Source of the DNA: Streptomyces marianii
GTDB lineage: Bacteria > Actinomycetota > Actinomycetes > Streptomycetales > Streptomycetaceae
DNA length: 64,000 bases
Reading direction: 5' to 3'
Assembly (NCBI RefSeq): GCF_005795905.1
Contig: NZ_VAWE01000001.1
Span: 6,561,001-6,625,000, forward strand
Of this stretch, positions 15,451-26,223 are shown piece by piece (positions within the stretch are counted from its first letter, which is position 1; each line of letters opens with the position of its first letter). Made by a program: the position numbers and the translations under genes. Below the pieces are notes generated by a model. That model worked only from the letters and a program-made list of their open reading frames with translations, did not search any database and was not told the DNA's origin.

Positions 15451-16805
15451 GCACGAACACGACCGTGAAGTCGCCGTCCACGGCGGCGAAGCTGCGCAGG
15501 ACCGCGTGGTACCAGCAGCCCCGGTACACGCGGCTGGGCGCGCTGATCGCGCTGGCCCTGGTGCTCACCCTCATGGTGGGCGAGCAGGGCAACACCCGTG
15601 ACCTCTTCTACTCCGTGCGCACGAGTCTCACCGGGGTCAACCTGTGGATCTGCCTGGGCGGCGCACTGGTCATCTGGCTCGTGCGGGAGTTCGGCTCGCG
15701 GCAGGTCTCCGGCGCGGTCGGCGGCATCAGGTCCGTGCACAACCTGGGCCCGTGGAAGCGGGCGCAGGAGGCGTTCCGTACCCAGCCGAGGGTCAAGTGG
15801 ACCGTGATGATCGCGCTGCTGCTCGCAGCGCTCTTCATCCCCGGCCAGCTGACCGGGTACTGGCAGACCGTGCTGATCGACCAGATCGCCACGTACGCGC
15901 TGCTGGCCATCGGCCTCAACGTGGTGATCGGCTGGGCCGGCCTGCTGGACCTGGGCTTCGTCGCCTTCTTCGCGGTCGGTGCCTACAGCGCGGCGTTCTG
16001 GACGGGCAGTCTCCCGGTGGAGCCGCCCATCGTGCTGAACAACTTCCTGATCATTCCGGTGGCCGTGGTCACGTGTCTGATCGCGGGTGTGCTGCTCGGG
16101 GCGCCGACACTGCGACTGCGCGGTGACTACCTGGCCATCGTGACGCTGGGCTTCCACGAGATCGTGTACCTGGTGGCGAAGAACGCCGACGGGGTCACGG
16201 GTGGTCCCGCCGGTGCGCGCCAGGTGCCGAAGTTCTCGGCCTTCGGATACGAGTGGGGCCTGGAGAAGATGCCGTACTGGTATCTCCTGGTCACTCTGAT
16301 CGTCGTTCTGATCATCGTCTTCGTGCGGCTGGAGCATTCGCGGGTGGGCCGAGCCTGGACCGCGATCCGTGAGGACGAGGTCGCTGCTGCCGCGAACGGC
16401 GTCGACACGGTCCGCTTCAAGCTGATGGCCTTCGCCATCGGTGCGTCGACGTCCGGTGTCGCCGGTGTCGTCTACGCGAGCAAGGTCGGGTACTTCAACC
16501 CGGAGAACTTCATCATCCTCAACTCCATCCTGGTGCTGTCGTACGTCATCTTCGGCGGCATGGGATCGATCCCGGGCGTGCTGCTGGGTGCGGCGATCCT
16601 GGTGTGGCTGCCGGAGGTGCTCCGCGACTTCGTGGACCCGGCGGACCGGTACATGTATCTGGGCGCACTGCTGGTGGTCATGATGATCTACCGCCCGCAG
16701 GGTGTGTGGCCTTCCCGCCGACGGCAACGGGAGCTGAAACTGACGCAGGAAGGCATCGGCGACGCCGATGCGATGACGGAGCCGGCGGGAGGTGCGGTCC
16801 GATGA
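15447..16805 (+). CDS. livM: Branched-chain amino acid ABC permease, LivM type
   Basis: The protein has 452 residues, longer than the roughly 320 of the core family. The extra N-terminal 130 residues contain two or three additional membrane helices before the conserved part, which begins near YALLAIGLNVVIGWAGLLDLG. The coupling loop has WTAIREDEVAAAANGVDTVRFKL. It pairs with LivH and the two ATPases. It overlaps livH and livG by 4 bases on each side, so translation is coupled. Confidence 0.94.
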   Translation: MSTNTTVKSPSTAAKLRRTAWYQQPRYTRLGALIALALVLTLMVGEQGNTRDLFYSVRTSLTGVNLWICLGGALVIWLVREFGSRQVSGAVGGIRSVHNLGPWKRAQEAFRTQPRVKWTVMIALLLAALFIPGQLTGYWQTVLIDQIATYALLAIGLNVVIGWAGLLDLGFVAFFAVGAYSAAFWTGSLPVEPPIVLNNFLIIPVAVVTCLIAGVLLGAPTLRLRGDYLAIVTLGFHEIVYLVAKNADGVTGGPAGARQVPKFSAFGYEWGLEKMPYWYLLVTLIVVLIIVFVRLEHSRVGRAWTAIREDEVAAAANGVDTVRFKLMAFAIGASTSGVAGVVYASKVGYFNPENFIILNSILVLSYVIFGGMGSIPGVLLGAAILVWLPEVLRDFVDPADRYMYLGALLVVMMIYRPQGVWPSRRRQRELKLTQEGIGDADAMTEPAGGAVR

Positions 16806-17929
16806 CCACGGATGTGACGAAGGGCGTGGCCGCCGGGGCCGACGGCTCGGCGGCCGGTCAGGACAACGTTCTGGAGGCCTCCGGTGTGACGCTGAGGTTC
16901 GGCGGTCTGACCTGCCTGAACAGCGTCGAGCTGGGGATGCGCCGCGGCGAGGTCCTCGCCGTGATCGGCCCGAACGGCGCCGGCAAGACGTCGCTGTTCA
17001 ACTCGCTGACGGGCGTCTACAAGCCGCAGGAGGGACGGATCTCGTTCCGTCCCAAGGACGGTGGCGAGAAGCAGCTGCTCGGCAGCAAGCCGCACCTGGT
17101 GAACCGGCTGGGACTGGCGCGTACGTTCCAGAACATCCGGCTGTTCTCCGCGCTGACGGCACTGGAGAACGTGAAGATCGCGGCGGAGACCCGGCAGCGG
17201 GTGGGCCCGGTCTCGATCATGCTCGGTCTCCCGAACGCCCGCCGGGCGGAGCGGGAGAGCGACGAGCGGGCCCACCGGCTGCTGAAGTTCGTCGGCCTGG
17301 AGAGCAAGCTCAACGAGATCGCCGGCAGCCTGTCCTACGGTGACCAGCGCAGCCTGGAGATCGCGAGGGCACTGGCCACCGATCCGCAGGTGCTGCTCCT
17401 CGACGAGCCGGCCGCGGGCACGAACCCGACGGAGAAGCTGGAGCTGGAGCAGCTGATCCGCCGTATCAACGCCGAACTGGGCGTCAGCGTGCTGCTGATC
17501 GAGCACGACATGCGCCTGGTGATGTCGGTGGCGGACCGGGTGATGGTCCTCAACTTCGGCAAGAAGATCGCCGAGGGGACACCGAGTGAGGTGCAGCAGC
17601 ATCCGGCGGTGATCGAGGCCTATCTCGGTGCCGAGGCCGCGGCCGAGGCGGAGCCGGTTCAAGCGGTGATCGCCGAGCAGCGGCGCCCGGTGGACGGGGA
17701 CGAGAGCACCGCCGCACCCGCGGGCGATGATGCGGAGGGTCCCGGTTCGGAGGGCGGCTCCGATGCGGATGGCGCATCCGGTTCGGACGAGACGCCGTCG
17801 GATGAGGGGCCGTCGTCGGACGACACGACGCCGGACGGTTCCGCGTCGGACGACACGACGCCGGACGGTTCCGCGTCGGACGACACGACGCCGGACGGTT
17901 CCGCGTCGGACGAGGAGAGCGGCAAGTGA
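16802..17929 (+). CDS. livG: Branched-chain amino acid ABC ATPase LivG with an acidic repeat tail
   Basis: The protein has 375 residues against a usual 255-300. The ATPase part (about 23-280) has Walker A GPNGAGKT (56-63), the signature LSYGDQRS, Walker B VLLLDEPAAG and the switch His in LLIEHDM. Residues 290-375 form an acidic Ser/Asp/Gly-rich tail. It contains three perfect 30-bp repeats encoding SDDTTPDGSA and then ends. This tail is not needed for ATPase function in the family and may be a recent expansion. The start ATG lies in the livM stop; the end overlaps livF by GTGA. Confidence 0.93.
   Translation: MTTDVTKGVAAGADGSAAGQDNVLEASGVTLRFGGLTCLNSVELGMRRGEVLAVIGPNGAGKTSLFNSLTGVYKPQEGRISFRPKDGGEKQLLGSKPHLVNRLGLARTFQNIRLFSALTALENVKIAAETRQRVGPVSIMLGLPNARRAERESDERAHRLLKFVGLESKLNEIAGSLSYGDQRSLEIARALATDPQVLLLDEPAAGTNPTEKLELEQLIRRINAELGVSVLLIEHDMRLVMSVADRVMVLNFGKKIAEGTPSEVQQHPAVIEAYLGAEAAAEAEPVQAVIAEQRRPVDGDESTAAPAGDDAEGPGSEGGSDADGASGSDETPSDEGPSSDDTTPDGSASDDTTPDGSASDDTTPDGSASDEESGK
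17821..17910 (+). repeat. Three perfect in-frame 30-bp repeats in livG
   Basis: Units at 17821-17850, 17851-17880 and 17881-17910 are identical, each adding ten residues to the acidic tail. Perfect identity indicates recent slippage. Confidence 0.95.
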
Positions 17930-18690
17930 CCACGACCGAACTCGAGAAGGACGCCGGCGGAGCCGGCGCCGTGACGGACAACCTCCTCGAACTCAAGGGC
18001 GTCCGGGTCTTCTACGGCGCCATCGAGGCCATCAAGGGCATCGACCTGACCGTCCGCAAGGGTGAGATCGTCGCCCTGCTCGGCGGCAACGGCGCGGGGA
18101 AGACCACCACGCTGCGCACGATCTCGGGCATGCTCCGGCCGCGCCACGGCGAGGTCCTGCTGCACGACGAGCGCATCGACGGCATCAAGTCCCATGAACT
18201 GGTCCGGTTCGGTGTGGGACACGTGCCGGAGGGCCGCAGGGTCTTCGCACGGATGACCGTGCGGGAGAACCTGGAGATGGGCGCCTATCGGTTCAAGTCG
18301 GTCGACTCGGCCGAGATGGATCGGGTGTTCACCCTCTTCCCGCGGCTGGCGGAGCGGCGCTCGCAGCTCGCCGGGACCCTGTCGGGTGGTGAGCAGCAGA
18401 TGCTCGCCATCGGACGGGCCCTGATGGGCAAGCCCGAGCTGCTGCTGCTCGACGAACCGTCGATGGGCCTGGCTCCACTGATCGTGCAGCAGATCTTCGA
18501 CATCGTCGAGGAGATCAACAAGCAGGGCACGACGGTGCTGCTGGTGGAGCAGAACGCCACCCAGGCGCTCGCCCTGGCCAACCGCGGCTACGTCCTGGAG
18601 ACGGGTGAGATCGCCATGTCGGGTCCCTCGGCGGACCTGCTGGCGGACTCCCGGATCCGTGAGGCGTACCTCGGTGAGGGCGCGGCCTGA
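17926..18690 (+). CDS. livF: Branched-chain amino acid ABC ATPase, LivF type
   Basis: The protein has 254 residues, normal for the family. Walker A is GGNGAGKTT, the LivF-specific VPEGRRVFARMTVREN is present, the signature is LSGGEQQML and Walker B is LLLLDEPSMGLAP. It drives import with LivG as a heterodimer. It is last in the operon and is followed by an 18-bp terminator hairpin. Confidence 0.95.
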   Translation: MTTTELEKDAGGAGAVTDNLLELKGVRVFYGAIEAIKGIDLTVRKGEIVALLGGNGAGKTTTLRTISGMLRPRHGEVLLHDERIDGIKSHELVRFGVGHVPEGRRVFARMTVRENLEMGAYRFKSVDSAEMDRVFTLFPRLAERRSQLAGTLSGGEQQMLAIGRALMGKPELLLLDEPSMGLAPLIVQQIFDIVEEINKQGTTVLLVEQNATQALALANRGYVLETGEIAMSGPSADLLADSRIREAYLGEGAA

Positions 18691-18702
18691 CTTCCGCAGA
18701 GC

Positions 18703-18742
18703 CGGCAAGGGCCGGGGAGCGTTCGCTCCCCGGCCCTTGCCG
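18703..18742 (+). terminator. Terminator of the liv operon
   Basis: An uninterrupted 18-bp GC-rich stem (18703-18720 with 18725-18742) with a GTTC loop begins 12 bases after the livF stop. It can also serve the convergent thioesterase gene. Confidence 0.9.
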
Positions 18743-18790
18743 TCGTGCCGGCCGCCGTTCTGCGGGCGGTGTGCCGGGGTGCCGCCGTGC

Positions 18791-19252
18791 TCAGTCCCGG
18801 GGAGCCTCGCGCAGCAGGCAGGTCAGCCGGGCCGTGCAGACCCGCTTGTCCTGCTCGTCGGTGATCACGATCTCGTAGGTGGCGGTGGAGCGGCCCCGGT
18901 GCACCGGCGTCGCCACGCCCGTGACCTGCCCGGAGCGCACACCCCGGTGGTGCGTGCAGTTGAGGTCCACACCGACGGCGATCTTCGAGCTGCCGCCGTG
19001 CAGCATCGACCCGACCGACCCGAGGGTCTCGGCCAGCACCGCGGACGCCCCACCGTGCAGCAGGCCGTACGGCTGGGTGTTGCCCTCCACCGGCATCGTC
19101 CCGACGACGCGCTCCGCGGAGGCTTCGACGATCTGCACACCCATCCGGTTGCCGAGGGACCCCGCCGAGAACAGCGAGGGCAGGTCGACACCGAGCGCGG
19201 CGTACTCGTCGATGACCTCCTGCGGGAACTTCACCGTCGTCTGCTCACCCAT
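18791..19252 (-). CDS. Hotdog-fold acyl-CoA thioesterase, PaaI/DUF4442-like
   Basis: The protein has 153 residues. The hotdog signature YGLLHGGASAVLAETLGS includes the HGG active-site turn and the catalytic acid, and CTHHRGVRSGQV forms the second half. Such enzymes hydrolyse acyl- or hydroxyphenylacetyl-CoA. It is the last gene on this strand after the molybdoenzyme, 61 bases away, and may share its transcript. A perfect 16-bp palindrome 50 bases upstream looks like a TetR-family operator. The substrate cannot be read from sequence. Confidence 0.88.
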   Translation of the reverse strand: MGEQTTVKFPQEVIDEYAALGVDLPSLFSAGSLGNRMGVQIVEASAERVVGTMPVEGNTQPYGLLHGGASAVLAETLGSVGSMLHGGSSKIAVGVDLNCTHHRGVRSGQVTGVATPVHRGRSTATYEIVITDEQDKRVCTARLTCLLREAPRD

Positions 19253-19301
19253 GGGCCGGCTCCGATCGTCGTGCGTCTGTGGTGTCCTGGGGCTCCGTCG
19301 C

Positions 19302-19313
19302 CTGAGCGAACGC

Positions 19314-19317
<4 letters not shown>
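19302..19317. promoter_or_regulatory. TetR-type palindrome upstream of the thioesterase gene
   Basis: CTGAGCG-AA-CGCTCAG is a perfect 7-bp inverted repeat with a 2-base centre. It overlaps the stop codon of the molybdoenzyme gene and sits 50 bases before the thioesterase start. No regulator gene of that family lies in the window. Confidence 0.5.
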
Positions 19318-21593
<2,276 letters not shown>

Positions 21594-21689
21594 CGTGCTC
21601 TCCTTCGAGCGCGGACGGGAGGACGAGCTGAACGCCACTGATCCTGTCACGCGTGCGCGGTGGCCGGACCCCGGCGGCCGTGGGCGGCT

Positions 21690-21712
21690 TTGTCGGTGGT
21701 CCGTGGCAGGAT
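21690..21712 (+). promoter_or_regulatory. RecA-NDp/PafBC-type DNA-damage promoter of polA
   Basis: TTGTCGGTG (21690-21698), 8 bases, then CAGGAT (21707-21712), and the GTG start 7 bases later. This matches the LexA-independent damage promoter consensus TTGTCRGTG-N8-TAnnnT except for one -10 base. The mRNA would be leaderless. Confidence 0.7.
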
Positions 21713-21719
21713 CGTGTCC

Positions 21720-24434
21720 GTGGCTGAGACAGCATCGAGGAAGACCTCAGAGGAAACCCGTCCCCGCCTGCTCCTCATGGACGGGCACTCGCTGGCATAC
21801 CGGGCGTTCTTCGCGCTGCCCGCGGAGAACTTCACGACCGCGAGCGGCCAGACGACGAACGCGGTCTACGGCTTCGCGTCGATGCTGGCGAACACGCTCC
21901 GCGACGAGGCACCCACGCACTTCGCCGTGGCCTTCGACGTGTCCCGCAAGACCTGGCGCTCCCAGGACTTCCCCGAGTACAAGGCAAACCGCTCCTCGAC
22001 GCCGGACGAGTTCAAGGGCCAGGTCGAGCTGATCGGCGAGCTGCTCGACACGATGAACGCGGTCCGGTTCGCCGTGGACGGCTTCGAGGCCGACGACATC
22101 ATCGCGACCCTCGCCACCCGCGCCGAGGCCGCCGGCTTCGAGGTCCTGATCGTCACCGGCGACCGGGACTCCTTCCAGCTCGTCTCCGACCACGTCACCG
22201 TGCTGTACCCGACCAAGGGCGTCTCCGAGCTGACCCGCTTCACCCCGGAGAAGGTCCAGGAGAAGTACGGGCTGACCCCCTCCCAGTACCCGGACTTCGC
22301 CGCCCTCCGCGGCGACCCGTCCGACAACCTCCCGGGCATCCCCGGCGTCGGCGAGAAGACGGCCACGAAGTGGATCAACCAGTTCGGCTCGTTCGCGGAG
22401 CTCGTGGAGCGCGCCGACGAGGTGAAGGGCAAGGTCGGCCAGTCGCTCCGGGACCATCTGGAGGCCGTCAAGCTCAACCGTCACCTGACGGAACTGGTCC
22501 GTGACGTGGAGCTGCCGAAGTCCGTCGGCGACCTCGAGCGCGCGCCCTACGACCGGACCGCGCTGAAGGGCTTCCTGGAGGTCCTGGAGATCCGCAACCC
22601 GAGCCTGCGCGAGCGGCTGCTCGCCGTCGACCCGGGCGCCGCCGAGGACGAGCCCCCGGCCCCGGCGGCCGGTGTGGAGCTCGACGGCAGCGTGCTCGGC
22701 GCGGGCGAACTGGCCCCCTGGCTGGAGCGGCACGGCGCCCAGCCGCTCGGTGTCGCCACGGTCGCCGCCTGGGCGCTGGGCGTGGGCAGCGTCAGCGAGA
22801 TCGCCCTCGCGGCCGCCGGGGGAGCGGCGGCCTGGTTCGACACGACCCAGCTCGACGAGGCCGACGAGCGTGCCTTCGCCTCCTGGATCTCCGACCCCGA
22901 TCGCCCCAAGGTCATGCACGGCGCCAAGGAGGCACTTCGGGTCTTCCCCGAGCACGGCTGGGACATCCGGGGCATCACGATGGACACGGCCTTGGCCGCC
23001 TACCTGGTGAAGCCCGGGCGCCGGTCCTTCGCGCTGGACGCCCTCTCCGTCGAGTACCTCCACCGCGAGCTGGCACCCGCCGCCGCCGACGGGCAGCTGG
23101 CCTTCGGTGCGGAGGACGAGCAGGCCGAGGCCGACGCGCTGATGGCGCAGGCCCGCGCCGTCCTCGACCTGGGCGAGACCTTCGGCGGCAGGCTCGGTGA
23201 GGTCGGTGCCGGCGAGCTGCTGCACGACATGGAACTGCCCACGTCACTGCTGCTGGCCAGGATGGAGAGGCACGGCATCTCCGCCGACCGGGCCCATCTC
23301 GAGGCCATGGAGCAGCAGTTCGCGGGAGCCGTGCAGCAGGCGGTGAAGGAGGCCCATGCCTCCGTGGGCCACGAGTTCAACCTCGGCTCGCCCAAGCAGC
23401 TCCAGGAGGTCTTCTTCGGGGAGCTCAACCTCCCCAAGACCAAGAAGACCAAGACCGGTTACACGACCGACGCCGACGCGCTGGCCTGGCTCGCGAACCA
23501 GACCGACCACGAGCTGCCCGTCATCATGCTCCGCCACCGCGAGCAGGCCCGGCTGCGCTCCACCGTCGAGGGCCTGATCAAGACCATCGCCGCGGACGGC
23601 CGGATCCACACCACCTTCAGCCAGACCGTCGCCGCGACCGGACGGCTCTCCTCCACCGACCCGAACCTGCAGAACGTGCCGGTGCGCACGGACGAGGGCC
23701 GGGCGATCCGCCGCGGCTTCGTCGTCGGCGAGGGCTTCGAGTCCCTGATGACCGCCGACTACAGTCAGATCGAACTGCGCGTCATGGCCCATCTCTCGGA
23801 GGACGAGGGCCTGATCGAGGCGTTCACCTCGGGCGAGGACCTGCACACGACCGTGGCCTCCCAGGTCTTCGGCGTCGAAGGGTCCGCGGTCGACGCGGAG
23901 ATGCGCCGCAAGATCAAGGCGATGTCGTACGGACTGGCCTACGGCCTGTCCGCCTTCGGCCTCAGCCAGCAGCTGAACATCGAGGCGGCCGAGGCGCGGG
24001 CCCTGATGGACACCTACTTCGAGCGGTTCGGCGGCGTCCGCGACTATCTGCGCCGTGTCGTGGACGAGGCACGCGCCACGGGCTACACGGCGACGATGTT
24101 CGGCCGCCGTCGCTACCTCCCGGACCTCAACAGCGACAACCGCCAGCGCCGTGAGGCGGCCGAGCGCATGGCGCTGAACGCGCCGATCCAGGGCACGGCG
24201 GCGGACATCGTCAAGATGGCGATGCTGCGGGTGGACGCGGCGCTGCGGGAGGCGGGTCTCGCCTCGCGGATGCTGCTCCAGGTCCACGACGAAATCGTTC
24301 TGGAGATCGCCCCGGGCGAGCGCGAGCGGGTCGAGGAACTCGTCCGCCGCGAGATGTCCGCGGCAGCGGAACTGCGCGCACCCCTCGACGTCTCCGTGGG
24401 CGTGGGCCCGGACTGGGAGTCCGCCGCGCACTGA
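21720..24434 (+). CDS. polA: DNA polymerase I
   Basis: The protein has 904 residues. The N-terminal 5'-3' exonuclease (about 1-300) has DGHSLAYRAF, GFEADDIIATLA, VTGDRDSFQLV and the GVGEKTATKW helix-hairpin-helix. The middle 3'-5' exonuclease domain lacks the DxE metal ligands, so proofreading is absent, as usual in actinobacteria. The polymerase domain has TGRLSSTDPNLQNVPVR, motif A DYSQIELR, the fingers KAMSYGLAYG and motif C VHDEIVLE. It fills gaps in excision repair and Okazaki processing. I chose GTG 21720 because it gives the family start (M)AETAS and lies 7 bases after a damage-type -10 box. Confidence 0.97.
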   Translation: MAETASRKTSEETRPRLLLMDGHSLAYRAFFALPAENFTTASGQTTNAVYGFASMLANTLRDEAPTHFAVAFDVSRKTWRSQDFPEYKANRSSTPDEFKGQVELIGELLDTMNAVRFAVDGFEADDIIATLATRAEAAGFEVLIVTGDRDSFQLVSDHVTVLYPTKGVSELTRFTPEKVQEKYGLTPSQYPDFAALRGDPSDNLPGIPGVGEKTATKWINQFGSFAELVERADEVKGKVGQSLRDHLEAVKLNRHLTELVRDVELPKSVGDLERAPYDRTALKGFLEVLEIRNPSLRERLLAVDPGAAEDEPPAPAAGVELDGSVLGAGELAPWLERHGAQPLGVATVAAWALGVGSVSEIALAAAGGAAAWFDTTQLDEADERAFASWISDPDRPKVMHGAKEALRVFPEHGWDIRGITMDTALAAYLVKPGRRSFALDALSVEYLHRELAPAAADGQLAFGAEDEQAEADALMAQARAVLDLGETFGGRLGEVGAGELLHDMELPTSLLLARMERHGISADRAHLEAMEQQFAGAVQQAVKEAHASVGHEFNLGSPKQLQEVFFGELNLPKTKKTKTGYTTDADALAWLANQTDHELPVIMLRHREQARLRSTVEGLIKTIAADGRIHTTFSQTVAATGRLSSTDPNLQNVPVRTDEGRAIRRGFVVGEGFESLMTADYSQIELRVMAHLSEDEGLIEAFTSGEDLHTTVASQVFGVEGSAVDAEMRRKIKAMSYGLAYGLSAFGLSQQLNIEAAEARALMDTYFERFGGVRDYLRRVVDEARATGYTATMFGRRRYLPDLNSDNRQRREAAERMALNAPIQGTAADIVKMAMLRVDAALREAGLASRMLLQVHDEIVLEIAPGERERVEELVRREMSAAAELRAPLDVSVGVGPDWESAAH

Positions 24435-24503
24435 CGCCGCCGGGAGCGGGCGTCCCGGGCCGGTACGGGCGTGATGGGGCCCGCCGGACGGTGCACGTCC
24501 GTT

Positions 24504-25030
24504 CGGCGGCCGCCGCGCCCGCGTGCGTCCGTGAGGCGGTTCGCGTCCGCGGGGCGGTCCGACGGTCGTTTGGCGGGACCCGTTCATCCCCGCGCCCGCA
24601 CGCCCGCGCGGGCGCGACGCCCGCGTTCGTCCGTGAGGGGGTGGGTGCCCGCTGGGTGGTCCGACGGTCGTTCGGTGGGGTCGATGGGCGATGGCGTGAG
24701 GGACACGGCGGCCGCCGCGCCCGCGTGCGTCCGTGAGGCGGTTCGCGTCCGCGGGGCGGTCCGACGGTCGCCCGGCGGGATCCGTCATCCCCGCGCCCGC
24801 ACGCCCGCGCGGGTGCGAGGCCCGCGTTCGTCCGTGAGGGGGTGGGTGCCCGCTGGGTGGTCCGACGGTCGTTCGGTGGGGTCGATGGGCGATGGCGTGA
24901 GGGACACGGCGTGTGCCCGGCCCGGATGTCCGCGGCGGTGGGCGCCCGCACGCCCCTGCGGGGTGCGAGGCCCGCGTGCGTCCGTGAGGCGGTTCGCGTC
25001 CGCGGGGCGGTCCGACGGTCGTTCGGGGCC
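24504..25030. repeat. 202-bp tandem repeat block downstream of polA
   Basis: A 202-bp unit at 24504-24705 is repeated almost exactly at 24706-24907 and again in part to about 25030. Each unit holds two related halves built on cgtccgtgagg and ggtccgacggtcg, so the core recurs about five times. The block fills most of the 715-base gap between polA and the convergent DUF4184 gene. All six frames give arginine/alanine-rich low-complexity peptides. No gene is supported in 24435-25149. Confidence 0.85.
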
Positions 25031-25149
25031 GGCGTCCGTTCGGCGACCGCGCGCCGGCCGCTGCCCGTACCGGCCGGCGCGCCCCGTGGCCGGCGTCTCC
25101 GCGTTCGGGCCTCCCGGCTCCGACGCGGGATCCCGAAGGGCGGCACCCG

Positions 25150-25998
25150 TCAGGACACGCCCGCGGGCTCCCGGGAGGGCGCCGCGTCCTGGCTCGCGCC
25201 GCGGCGTGACCGCAGCCGGACCGCCGCGCCGTACAGCACGACCCCCGCGGCGAGCCCCGCCCCCGCCCCGAAGCACGCGGTCGGGATGATGTCGAGCGGC
25301 GTGTCGACCCGGCCCCAGTACGCGTACCAGCGCACGCAGCGGTGCACGGTTCCCGCGAGGACGCACAGCGTCAGCAGCGCCACGGCGGCCCATCGTCCGC
25401 GCCGGCCCAGCGACGGCACGGGTACCGGCCCGGTGCTCCCCGAGGTGCGCTTCCACGCGGACCCCGCGAACCAGCCCATCGCCACCAGCGCCACGATCGA
25501 ACTCCCGTACTGGATGTACGTGTAGAGGGGGAATCCCGCGACGGATTCGGCCAGCACCGGCAGCGCCCGCGTGCCCCAGCGGTCGAAGTGCGTGAACGCG
25601 TCCCAGACGACGTGCGTCGCAGCGCCGATCGCCGCCGAGACCCAGAACCACAGCGCCAGCGACGCCCGCGTCCGGTCTTGCGGGGCGTGGCCGCGCACCA
25701 CGGCATGGGCGCGTGCCTGCAGGTGCTGCGGTAGCAGGGCCAGCAGCGGTTCACGCACCATCAGCCAAAGACCCACCAGCCCCGCCGCGATGACGACGTC
25801 GACCGTGAGCACCCCCAGCGGGCCGTGCGTCACTTCGCCGAACCGCATCGCATCCGGCAGGGCGCTCGCTGCGAAGTAGGTCATGTCGGGCGCGAACGAG
25901 CCCGCGACCAGTGCCGACGCGACCAGCGGTCCCCGGGCCGCACCGTTCCGGCGGATGCCGGGCAGGACCGCCGCGGCGTGGCTGAGTGTGAATGGCAT
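25150..25998 (-). CDS. DUF4184 membrane protein
   Basis: The protein has 282 residues and about six transmembrane helices. MPFTLSHAAAVLP, a short GSFAPDMTYF and GAATHVVWDAFTHFD are the DUF4184 pattern. The conserved His and Asp residues recall membrane-bound metal-dependent hydrolases (YdjM-like), but no activity is known. I chose ATG 25998 because GGGGGAC lies 7 bases before it and the family begins MPFTLSHAA. It converges on polA across the repeat block. Confidence 0.85.
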   Translation of the reverse strand: MPFTLSHAAAVLPGIRRNGAARGPLVASALVAGSFAPDMTYFAASALPDAMRFGEVTHGPLGVLTVDVVIAAGLVGLWLMVREPLLALLPQHLQARAHAVVRGHAPQDRTRASLALWFWVSAAIGAATHVVWDAFTHFDRWGTRALPVLAESVAGFPLYTYIQYGSSIVALVAMGWFAGSAWKRTSGSTGPVPVPSLGRRGRWAAVALLTLCVLAGTVHRCVRWYAYWGRVDTPLDIIPTACFGAGAGLAAGVVLYGAAVRLRSRRGASQDAAPSREPAGVS

Positions 25999-26223
25999 GG
26001 TGCCGTCCCCCGTGAGACCGTGTCCGAGCGATGCGGCCCAGTATGCGGGAACCCGGCCGGGCGCCGTGCGTGCCGGATGCCCGCATGCCGTCCGTGGACG
26101 CGGGGTCAGCACCGGGCGCCGACGGCCGGGGTGACTGTTACGCGGCGCCGGGAGTTGCCGTAATGTCGCACCGGACGTTGCGCGGGGAGCGCGAACGGCC
26201 GCTCATGGGGAGGGATCAGGGGT

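Noticed and set aside
24435..25149. Genes in the repeat block after polA
   Set aside because: All frames give low-complexity Arg/Ala/Pro peptides that change with the repeats, with no ribosome site.
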